NCBI GenBank assembly: GCA_017608575.1
Contig: JAFCFP010000020.1
Coordinates: 1-17,939, forward strand
Reading direction: 5' to 3'
Source: Candidatus Iainarchaeum sp.
GTDB taxonomy: Archaea > Iainarchaeota > Iainarchaeia > Iainarchaeales > DTGL01
DNA length: 17,939 bases
A program made the position numbers and the translations under genes. The stretch's first letter is position 1. Every line of letters begins with the position of its first letter. Positions 7,807 through 13,287 of the stretch are shown one piece after another. The notes below the pieces were generated by a model. It was not told the DNA's origin. It saw only the letters and a list, made by a program, of their open reading frames with translations, and did not search any database.

Positions 7807-9026
7807 GCAATTCGTTTGAATTATGCGTTGGCCCAATCCATCCAGCATTAAAAGAACCAATCCAACTTGACTTTGAAGTGGAAGGTGAAAGAGTAAAAAA
7901 TGTTTCGTTTAAGCTTGGCCAAGTGCATAGGGCAATTGAATGGGCTGGAATGCGAAGGAATCCAATTCAAATACTTTATTTAGCGGAGAGAATCTGTGGA
8001 ATATGCAATGTGTGCCATCCAATGGCTTTTAGCATGGCATTGGAAAAAATTGCAGAAATAGAGGTTCCCAAGAGAGCTGAATACATCCGCGTAATTAATG
8101 CCGAATTGGAAAGAATTCATTCTCATATTTTGTGGGCAGGGGTTGCAGCCCACGAATTGGGCTTTGATTCGGTAATGCATTACACTTGGCGTGTGAGAGA
8201 AAAAGTGCTTGACATTATTGAAATGTTGAACGGAAACCGCATAACTAAAGGAGTGTTCATGATTGGCGGTGTGCGCAGAGATGTGAAAAAAGAGCACATT
8301 CCAAAAATACGTCAAGCACTCCAATACTATCGCGATTGTTATGCAAAACTTGAAAAAATCTTTTTAAAAGATGCAAGCATTAAGGCAAGAACTCGTGACA
8401 TTGGAGTGCTTTCAAAGAAAGAAGCCCTCAAATTATGCGCTGTTGGGCCAACAGCGCGTGCTTCAGGTGTAAAAAAAGACATTCGGGTGGACTTTGCTTA
8501 TGCTGCTTATCCATGGCTTGACATAAAGCCTGTCACGCCTGAAATAGCTGGACTTAAAGCAAGAGGTGACACATTTGACAGAATACTTGTAAGGCTTTTG
8601 GAGGTAAAGCAGTCAATTGATTTAATTGAACAATGCCTGAATGACCTGCCAGCTGGACCGATTTTGGCTGAACCGGTTTTGCAGAAGTTATTAGTGCAAT
8701 TAAAAGGGGTTGAAGGAGAAAGCATTGCGTTACAGGAAGCCCCAAGAGGTGAACTAATTCACTACCTTAAAATGGCAGCGCAGGATTCACCTTATGCCTG
8801 GAAGGTGCGGGCTCCAACTTACGCCAACCTTCCGCCTTTAATTCCAATGCTTTCAGGCTGTGAGATTGCGGATATTCCAATTGTGGCTGCATCAATTGAT
8901 CCCTGCATATCGTGCACTAACCGTGTAGTGCAAATAGACAATGATGACTCAATTCTGTCAATGGACAAACTGCGCGAGTTAAGTGTTCAAAAAACGAACA
9001 AAATTTTAAGGGAAGTGAAAAAATGA
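7803..9026 (+). CDS. mbhL: Membrane-bound [NiFe] hydrogenase catalytic large subunit
   Basis: This is a 407-residue group 4 large subunit. The N-terminal nickel motif is RICGICNVCH (C65, C68, with H72) and the C-terminal motif is DPCISCTNR (C368, C371). All four cysteines needed for the [NiFe] centre are therefore present. This separates it from NuoD and from Mbs/Mbx proteins, where some or all are lost. Thirty-three residues follow R374, as in HycE-type precursors that are cut after this position by a HycI protease, and a hycI gene lies 1.4 kb downstream on the other strand. It catalyses proton reduction to H2 with electrons from ferredoxin. ATGA overlaps both neighbours. Confidence 0.96.
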   Translation: MSNSFELCVGPIHPALKEPIQLDFEVEGERVKNVSFKLGQVHRAIEWAGMRRNPIQILYLAERICGICNVCHPMAFSMALEKIAEIEVPKRAEYIRVINAELERIHSHILWAGVAAHELGFDSVMHYTWRVREKVLDIIEMLNGNRITKGVFMIGGVRRDVKKEHIPKIRQALQYYRDCYAKLEKIFLKDASIKARTRDIGVLSKKEALKLCAVGPTARASGVKKDIRVDFAYAAYPWLDIKPVTPEIAGLKARGDTFDRILVRLLEVKQSIDLIEQCLNDLPAGPILAEPVLQKLLVQLKGVEGESIALQEAPRGELIHYLKMAAQDSPYAWKVRAPTYANLPPLIPMLSGCEIADIPIVAASIDPCISCTNRVVQIDNDDSILSMDKLRELSVQKTNKILREVKK

Positions 9027-10018
9027 CAATGGATTTTTCCGTTTTGTTGTTTGTTCCTGTTTTTTCAATAACTGCAATTTTGCTTGGATTGTTTTTCAGG
9101 GGAATTGACAGAAAACTTGGCGCCAAAATGCAGGCACGCATTGGACCACCGATTATTCAACCATTCATTGATTTGAAGAAACTCTTAATGAAGGAAAACA
9201 TTGTTCCAGAAAACGCAATTAAATGGGTTTTCAATTCAATGCCTTTGATTGCCTTGAGTGCATCCATTCTTGTGTTGTTGTATGTGCCATTCCTTGGATT
9301 TCCACCATTGTTGTCTGGCTATGGAGACCTAATACTTGTGCTTTACCTTTTAATGATTCCAGCACTTGCTTTGGCTGTGGGGGGTTTTTCCTCTGGTTCA
9401 ACTTATGCAAGCGTTGGAGCTCAACGCGAACTCGTGTTAATGATGAGTTATGAATTTGCTTTCTCCATTGTAATAGTGACAATTGCGTGGCTTGTTACAA
9501 AAACAGCCCCTGTTATTAATGCTTTTTCACTTGTGTCCATTTCCGTTGTGCCTGTGTGGGGGCTTGTGGGAGTAATGGGCTTTATTGGATTGTTGTTATT
9601 GCTTTTGGCTTTAATGCTTGTAATGCCAGCCGAACTCGGAAGGCTTCCGGCAGACATTGCTGAAGCAAAAACAGAGATAGCTGATGGTGTTTTTGTTGAA
9701 TATTCTGGCAGGAATTTGGCATTGCTTTACCTTGCACTTGACGTTAGAACAATTGCTTTTTCTTCATTGGTTGTTGCATTGTTCTTTCCATTTGCTTTCA
9801 CTGAATTTGTTCCACTTCAAGGGATTGTAGCGGTTATTGCAAACGCATTGTTCTTTTTGGTTAAAGTATTTATTGTAATGTTCTTTGGTTCAATTTTTGT
9901 GCATGTTGCTGTTGCCAGGTTTCGCGTGGACCAAGCTGCTCGCGCTTACTGGGGACCAGTGCTTTTAATTGCATTGATTGGAATGGCTTTGGTGATGTGG
10001 GGAACTGTATTGGGGTGA
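9023..10018 (+). CDS. mbhM: Membrane-bound hydrogenase membrane anchor (NuoH-like)
   Basis: This 331-residue integral membrane protein of the NuoH/HycD family has about eight helices. MQARIGPP (residues 36-43) is the signature of the first loop. RLPADIAEAKTEIADG followed by VEYSGR (about residues 207-230) carries the conserved glutamates E214, E218 and E226 of the quinone-site-like loop that couples the redox arm to ion pumping. It docks MbhJ, L and N on the membrane. It begins at ATG 9023 overlapping the mbhL stop; an in-frame ATG two codons later is possible. Confidence 0.94.
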   Translation: MTMDFSVLLFVPVFSITAILLGLFFRGIDRKLGAKMQARIGPPIIQPFIDLKKLLMKENIVPENAIKWVFNSMPLIALSASILVLLYVPFLGFPPLLSGYGDLILVLYLLMIPALALAVGGFSSGSTYASVGAQRELVLMMSYEFAFSIVIVTIAWLVTKTAPVINAFSLVSISVVPVWGLVGVMGFIGLLLLLLALMLVMPAELGRLPADIAEAKTEIADGVFVEYSGRNLALLYLALDVRTIAFSSLVVALFFPFAFTEFVPLQGIVAVIANALFFLVKVFIVMFFGSIFVHVAVARFRVDQAARAYWGPVLLIALIGMALVMWGTVLG

Positions 10019-10022
10019 TTTG

Positions 10023-10466
10023 ATGCTTGGAATGGTTAAGGAATTGCTTGTGCAATTGTTCAAAAAACCGGCAACAAACAAGTTTCCAGTGAAATATGCT
10101 CCAAAATCAATAACTGGGCTCTTGGAAAAGGTTGAAAAAGGCCAAGCCAAGCTCAATGAACCGGTGCCTGTGCCAGAGGGTTTCAGGGGAAGGCTTTCTT
10201 ATGATAGAAAAAAATGCATTATGTGCAAGCAATGCATTAAAGTGTGCCCCGCAGCAGCGCTTGAAGTTGATGAAAAAAACAACCGCATAAAGCATTTTGT
10301 TTCAAGGTGTACTTTTTGCGCGCAATGCGTTGACATTTGTCCAACAAAAGCCCTTTCAATGACCAATGAATTCCTGCTTTCAGCTTATGACAAAAAACAG
10401 GGCTTTGTTGAAGTTAAAGAACAGCCAAAAGAAAAAAAGGAAAAAGCTATTGCTGGAGAAAAGTGA
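10023..10466 (+). CDS. mbhN: Membrane-bound hydrogenase 2x[4Fe-4S] subunit (NuoI-like)
   Basis: This 147-residue NuoI/HycF-like subunit has two complete cluster motifs. The first is C65-x2-C68-x2-C71-x3-C75 (CIMCKQCIKVCP) and the second is C96-x2-C99-x2-C102-x3-C106 (CTFCAQCVDICP). The two clusters take electrons from reduced ferredoxin and pass them to MbhJ. The tail is lysine/glutamate-rich. I chose ATG at 10023 because GGGGTGA (10012-10018) sits four bases upstream. TTG at 10020 and ATG at 10032 are alternatives. This is the only junction in the operon without an overlap, with a 4-base gap. It is the last gene; the convergent hycI stop is 2 bases away. Confidence 0.94.
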   Translation: MLGMVKELLVQLFKKPATNKFPVKYAPKSITGLLEKVEKGQAKLNEPVPVPEGFRGRLSYDRKKCIMCKQCIKVCPAAALEVDEKNNRIKHFVSRCTFCAQCVDICPTKALSMTNEFLLSAYDKKQGFVEVKEQPKEKKEKAIAGEK

Positions 10467-10468
10467 TT

Positions 10469-10906
10469 TTAAAGCATTTTAATTTTTTCAATTTTTTCTT
10501 CTTTCAACAATTGCATTATTTTTTTTGCTGCTTTTTTTGCTTCAATGCTTGCTTTTTCGCCGAATTTAGTGCTTTTTGGTTGTATTCCAATGAGTATTGT
10601 TTTGTGAGTGTTTTTTTTTGTGATTTCAATGAATTGCCTTAATGGCAGTGAATGCGTGCAATAAAACGCTGAACCGGCTTTTTTTGGTGGAATTCTGCGG
10701 ATTTCTCCTGCTGGCAGGCCCATATCTGCAGCATCAACCAATACAAGCAGTTCGGGTTTTTCCCTGTGCACAACACCAATAAAGTTTTCTGGAACAGTTC
10801 CGGCTTCAATGGTTTTCCAATTTTTTGCTTTAAAGTTTTTTGCAATGAACACTCCAATGGAGTCATCGCCTTTTAGTTCGTTTCCAATTCCAATCAATAA
10901 CTTCAT
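10469..10906 (-). CDS. hycI: Hydrogenase maturation protease, M52 family
   Basis: This 145-residue HycI/HybD-type endopeptidase removes the C-terminal extension of the large subunit after nickel insertion. The N-terminal GIGNELKGDDSIG (residues 6-18) is the family motif, although the usual glycine after DD is serine. The three nickel-contacting positions of M52 proteases are filled: D15, D58 or D61 (VDAADMG), and H85 (CTHSLP). ATG at 10906 overlaps the hypB stop (ATGA). A TTG five codons upstream keeps the frame but is less likely. Its natural substrate should be MbhL, whose gene is adjacent on the opposite strand. Confidence 0.92.
   Translation of the reverse strand: MKLLIGIGNELKGDDSIGVFIAKNFKAKNWKTIEAGTVPENFIGVVHREKPELLVLVDAADMGLPAGEIRRIPPKKAGSAFYCTHSLPLRQFIEITKKNTHKTILIGIQPKSTKFGEKASIEAKKAAKKIMQLLKEEKIEKIKML
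10477..10506 (+). terminator. Oligo-T terminator tract after mbh operon
   Basis: Immediately after the mbhN stop the plus strand has three T-runs of 4 to 6 bases within 30 bases (TTTTAATTTTTTCAATTTTTT). Archaeal RNA polymerase terminates on such runs without a hairpin. The tract lies inside the 3' end of the convergent hycI gene. The call rests on composition only. Confidence 0.4.
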
Positions 10907-11565
10907 TTGATTGTTCCCCAAGATTTTATTTTTTCCTCAAGCCATTTTTTTATTTCTTTCAAGCCTGTTCCTGTTTTAATGCTTGTAATGAAAACCTTTG
11001 CGTTTGGGTTTAGTCTGTGAGCATCTGTTGCCATTTTTTCAGCGCTTGCATTGACTGCTTCAGCAATGTCCACTTTGTTTATTATTATTGCGTGTGATTC
11101 TTTGAATATTACTGGGTGTTTTGCAATTATGTCATCTCCTTCTGAAACGCTTACAATCACAATCCTTAAGTGTTCTCCCAAATCAAAGTCCGCTGGACAT
11201 ATAAGGTTTCCAACGTTTTCAATGAACAACACGTCTATTTTTTCCAATGGTAATTCTTGCAATGCATGTTGCACTACATGCGCGTCAAGATGGCAGGATT
11301 TGCCTGTGTTTATTCCCACACAGGGAAGTTTTTTTTCCTTAAACCTGTTTGCATCCAAATCGCTTACCACATCGCCAGCGATTGCTCCGCATTTGAATGG
11401 AAGCATTGCTGAGAGTTTTTCAATAAGTATTGTTTTGCCTGAACCAATTGCTCCCATTAAGTTCACAGCGAATGTTTTTTTTTCTGTGAGGAGTTTTCTG
11501 TTTTCTTCCGCAATGCGTTTGTTCAGGGAAAAAATATTTTCATTTATTTCCAGTGGTCCGTGCAT
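10903..11565 (-). CDS. hypB: Hydrogenase nickel incorporation GTPase HypB
   Basis: This 220-residue SIMIBI-class GTPase, with HypA, delivers nickel to the hydrogenase large subunit. Visible motifs are the P-loop GAIGSGKT (residues 38-45), the metal-binding C91-H92 in GKSCHLDA, ENVGNLICPADFDLGE (117-132), and the guanine-specificity NKVD (163-166). There is no N-terminal histidine-rich or CxxCGC nickel-storage segment. The frame extends 12 codons upstream. ATG at 11565 is preferred because AGGAGGT lies just upstream of it, overlapping the hypA stop. It is the second gene of hypA-hypB-hycI. Confidence 0.95.
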   Translation of the reverse strand: MHGPLEINENIFSLNKRIAEENRKLLTEKKTFAVNLMGAIGSGKTILIEKLSAMLPFKCGAIAGDVVSDLDANRFKEKKLPCVGINTGKSCHLDAHVVQHALQELPLEKIDVLFIENVGNLICPADFDLGEHLRIVIVSVSEGDDIIAKHPVIFKESHAIIINKVDIAEAVNASAEKMATDAHRLNPNAKVFITSIKTGTGLKEIKKWLEEKIKSWGTIK

Positions 11566-11578
11566 TTTTTTTAACCTC

Positions 11579-11938
11579 CTATTCCGCATCCATTTCTTCA
11601 ATTACGCATTCTTGCAATGGACTCATTTTTGTTGGCTTTCCGCAGATAGGGCATGGAATTGAAGTGTTTGAAGTAAGCGAGGGCTGCATTTTTCCCAATG
11701 GCACTTCATGTCCTTCACCGCATTTTATTCTTAAGGGCACAACCTTTATTGTTATTTTCATTTTTTCCGCTATAGTGCCCTGTGAAATGGATTGAAGTGC
11801 AAATTTTAATTGTTCTGGGTCAAGCATTGTCATTTCCCCAACCCGCAAATTGAGTTTTTTGACCTTTTTAAAGCCATGGAATTCGCATTCTTCAAACACT
11901 TTTTTCATTATTTGCCAGGCAATGGAGTACTCATGCAT
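11579..11938 (-). CDS. hypA: Hydrogenase nickel metallochaperone HypA
   Basis: This 119-residue HypA has the nickel-binding start M1-H2-E3 and a C-terminal zinc domain. The zinc domain keeps C73, C96 and C99 (PCPICG), but position 76, normally the second cysteine of the first CxxC, is glycine, and H77 follows (CGEGHEV). The zinc site may therefore be three cysteines plus histidine. It works with HypB to load nickel into MbhL. It is the first gene of the maturation operon. A TATA box is centred about 26 bases upstream of the ATG, so its message is probably leaderless. Confidence 0.93.
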   Translation of the reverse strand: MHEYSIAWQIMKKVFEECEFHGFKKVKKLNLRVGEMTMLDPEQLKFALQSISQGTIAEKMKITIKVVPLRIKCGEGHEVPLGKMQPSLTSNTSIPCPICGKPTKMSPLQECVIEEMDAE

Positions 11939-11960
11939 AGCATTTTTCTCATGTGGAAAA

Positions 11961-11968
11961 TTTAAATA
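11961..11968. promoter_or_regulatory. Shared near-palindromic TATA box, hypA / DUF5752-like gene
   Basis: TTTAAATA at 11961-11968 contains the palindrome TTTAAA and lies between two divergent genes. On the minus strand it is about 26 bases from the hypA ATG, predicting a leaderless transcript. On the plus strand, with purine-rich GGAAAA as a BRE-like element before it, it predicts a start near 11990 and a leader of about 24 bases with SD GGTG (12004-12007) for the gene at 12014. I see no other strong TATA box in the gap. Confidence 0.5.
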
Positions 11969-12013
11969 CTGTTTGTTGGTAATAATATTGAAAGAAATTG
12001 GCTGGTGTTTTTA

Positions 12014-12349
12014 ATGGAAAACCTTGTGCTCCCATGGGGTAAAAGAGAAAAAAAGAAAAATAAAAAAAAGGAAAAAATTAAAAGGGCTGTTGGAAAAAAA
12101 TACTTTGAGCCAAAAAAGCGCACTACTTTTAATTTTTGGTATTGCAATAGAAAGGCATCCACTATTGAAGAATTCAAGAAAGCATTGAGTGAAATTCCTC
12201 TTCAAAGCTTGGAGCATCACGCTGCACATAATGATTTTTCCACTTGGCTTAAGGACAATGCAACTCCTTTTAAGGCAGCAAAGATTAAAAAGCTTGAAAA
12301 GAAATTCAAAGGCGAAGAATTGAGGAAAAAGCTCTTGAAAGCGCTTTAG
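12014..12349 (+). CDS. DUF5752-like protein of unknown function
   Basis: This is a 111-residue soluble protein. The first 35 residues are very lysine-rich and start MENLVLPWGKRE. The rest resembles what I recall of the DUF5752 family: an aromatic strand (TTFNFWYC), a helix STIEEFKKALSEI, then SLEHHAAHNDFSTWLKD, and a helical charged tail. The paired histidines followed by NDFS.WL are the most family-like element. Function is unknown; no catalytic residues can be assigned. ATG at 12014 is preferred over the in-frame GTG at 12005 because the SD GGTG overlaps that GTG and lies six bases from the ATG. It is divergent from hypA. Confidence 0.6.
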   Translation: MENLVLPWGKREKKKNKKKEKIKRAVGKKYFEPKKRTTFNFWYCNRKASTIEEFKKALSEIPLQSLEHHAAHNDFSTWLKDNATPFKAAKIKKLEKKFKGEELRKKLLKAL

Positions 12350-12376
12350 GGTTCATGCTTTTTTTTGGAAAAATAA

Positions 12377-12409
12377 CCCAAAAAACACAAAAAAAAGGCA
12401 TTTTTTGGG
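12377..12409. repeat. Inverted repeat with 9-bp arms
   Basis: CCCAAAAAA (12377-12385) and TTTTTTGGG (12401-12409) are perfect inverted arms with a 15-base A-rich loop. They follow the stop of the DUF5752-like gene and an eight-T run. They could form a transcription terminator hairpin for that gene or a protein-binding site upstream of the histone-fold gene. No poly-U follows the second arm, so a bacterial-style terminator is unlikely. Confidence 0.55.
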
Positions 12410-12429
12410 CTTTTCAGGGGCTTTTCAGG
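12408..12429. repeat. Tandem 11-bp direct repeat upstream of histone-fold gene
   Basis: GGCTTTTCAGG occurs twice back to back (12408-12418 and 12419-12429), overlapping the right arm of the inverted repeat by two bases. It ends 7 bases before a TATA box. The position just upstream of the promoter elements suggests an activator or repressor site with 11-base (one helical turn) phasing, or chance slippage. Function is inferred only. Confidence 0.5.
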
Positions 12430-12436
12430 GCATGGG

Positions 12437-12445
12437 TTTAAATAA
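12437..12445 (+). promoter_or_regulatory. TATA box of the DUF1931 histone-fold gene
   Basis: TTTAAATAA at 12437-12445 would start transcription near 12466, leaving a leader of about 40 bases that includes the strong SD AGGAGGT (12493-12499). A second A/T box (ATATTTAA, about 12475-12482) would start too close to the ATG to include that SD, so the first is preferred. Confidence 0.45.
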
Positions 12446-12506
12446 CTTATTGTTCAAATTTTAACGTTTAAAGCATATTTAAGAGGCTTTAAAGGAGGTT
12501 TTATTA

Positions 12507-12680
12507 ATGGAAGACTTGGTTGTTAAATCAAAAGCAAGAGACTATGTTAAAAGCAAAGGCGTTAGGATTAGCGGTGAAGTATTTGATGCTTTAAGCAAAA
12601 ACATTGCTTCAAACCTTGACGCTGCAATTGAAAGAGCTAAGAGCAATGGAAGGAAAACAATTAAGGCATTCGATTTATGA
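12507..12680 (+). CDS. DUF1931-type short histone-fold protein
   Basis: This 57-residue protein is encoded by ATG 12507 to TGA 12680, with SD AGGAGGT seven bases upstream. The sequence gives a first helix (LVVKSKARDYVKSKG), a short RISG turn, a long central helix (about residues 24-48), and then NGRKTIKAFDL. The last segment matches the histone loop-2 and start of helix 3 (RKTV...DL). Helix 3 itself is missing, which is usual for the small DUF1931 proteins found widely in archaea. It probably binds DNA or pairs with another histone-fold partner as a chromatin protein. Full-length archaeal histones are about 66 residues, so this is not a canonical HMf-type histone. Confidence 0.75.
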   Translation: MEDLVVKSKARDYVKSKGVRISGEVFDALSKNIASNLDAAIERAKSNGRKTIKAFDL

Positions 12681-12683
12681 ATG

Positions 12684-12711
12684 CTTTTTTTCCTTTCTTT
12701 TTATTTTTTTA
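12684..12711 (+). terminator. T-rich terminator after histone-fold gene
   Basis: Within 37 bases separating two convergent stops, the plus strand has T-runs of 7, 3, 5 and 8. This is typical of archaeal oligo-T termination and would end the histone-fold transcript. No hairpin is evident. Confidence 0.5.
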
Positions 12712-12717
12712 ACCCAT

Positions 12718-13224
12718 TCAAGGCAAAACTCTTTCAATTTCGTAATAATTAATGTCGTTTTCTGAATCAATCACTGCCAAGAGCAGTGTAGTGTTAATAT
12801 TGCCGGACAAGCGCACCATTCTGCTGATTTCAGGCAATGCAAAGTGTTTTCCTTGAGTTGTAACTTGAATGCACCATTTTGTGTGTTCTTCGCCTGGTTT
12901 TTTTCCTCTTGGGTAAACGCGTAAGTCAAAGCCGAACTTGTAGCCGGTTTTTACAACATAGCCTCTTTCGCGGAGATCCCTGAACACCAAGTATTTTGAG
13001 TAGAATTTTTTTTCTTCTTTTTCTGCTGTTTTAAGCAAATCTTTTTCTGTGAGTTTTTTTTTGCCTTTTTTTACTGTGAGTTTTCCTTTTTCCACTAAAT
13101 AAAGTGCTTCTTTTAAGTCAAGTATGAGTTTTTTTCCTTCTAGTTCTCCGAATCCTTTTCCAATTAATCTGTCTCTTGTTCTTTTTTCTTCCACTAAAAC
13201 CTTGTTTTCTATAAGTTCAGCCAT
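12718..13224 (-). CDS. endA: tRNA-splicing endonuclease subunit, catalytic Lys absent
   Basis: This 168-residue protein has both the N-terminal and C-terminal domains of the archaeal EndA/Sen34 family, about the size of subunits that form homotetramers. It should cut introns at bulge-helix-bulge sites in precursor tRNA. Of the catalytic triad, Y104 (FDLRVYPRG) and H114 (EEHTKW) are present. The lysine normally found just before the LLLAVVD strand is not: the segment reads GNINTTLLLAVID, with T145/T146 at the expected place. It may be a structural or partly active subunit with a second subunit elsewhere, or a divergent active enzyme. ATG at 13224 follows SD GGGTGA; a GTG four codons upstream is less likely. 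It is convergent with the histone-fold gene. Confidence 0.85.
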   Translation of the reverse strand: MAELIENKVLVEEKRTRDRLIGKGFGELEGKKLILDLKEALYLVEKGKLTVKKGKKKLTEKDLLKTAEKEEKKFYSKYLVFRDLRERGYVVKTGYKFGFDLRVYPRGKKPGEEHTKWCIQVTTQGKHFALPEISRMVRLSGNINTTLLLAVIDSENDINYYEIERVLP

Positions 13225-13246
13225 TTTTTCACCCACACCAAAAAGG

Positions 13247-13257
13247 TTATTAAATAA
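13247..13257. promoter_or_regulatory. Near-palindromic TATA box between endA and trpS
   Basis: TTATTAAATAA at 13247-13257 reads almost the same on both strands and lies between divergent genes. On the plus strand it predicts a start near 13278 and a short leader containing GAGTGA before the trpS ATG. On the minus strand it would give a near-leaderless endA message. An alternative minus-strand A/T box (about 13261-13275) would leave room for the endA SD. Confidence 0.42.
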
Positions 13258-13287
13258 GTGAAAGAATAATAATAAAAGAGTGATTTT

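Noticed and set aside
2513..10466. Assignment as an Mbs/Mbx-type sulfane-sulfur reductase or as complex I / F420H2 dehydrogenase.
   Set aside because: MbhL keeps all four nickel-binding cysteines, there is one antiporter gene rather than two, an MbhI gene is present, and hydrogenase maturation genes are adjacent.
11051..11662. A 203-codon plus-strand open frame antisense to hypB and hypA.
   Set aside because: The opposite strand encodes unmistakable HypB and HypA motifs. The antisense product is serine/phenylalanine/isoleucine-rich with no family pattern.
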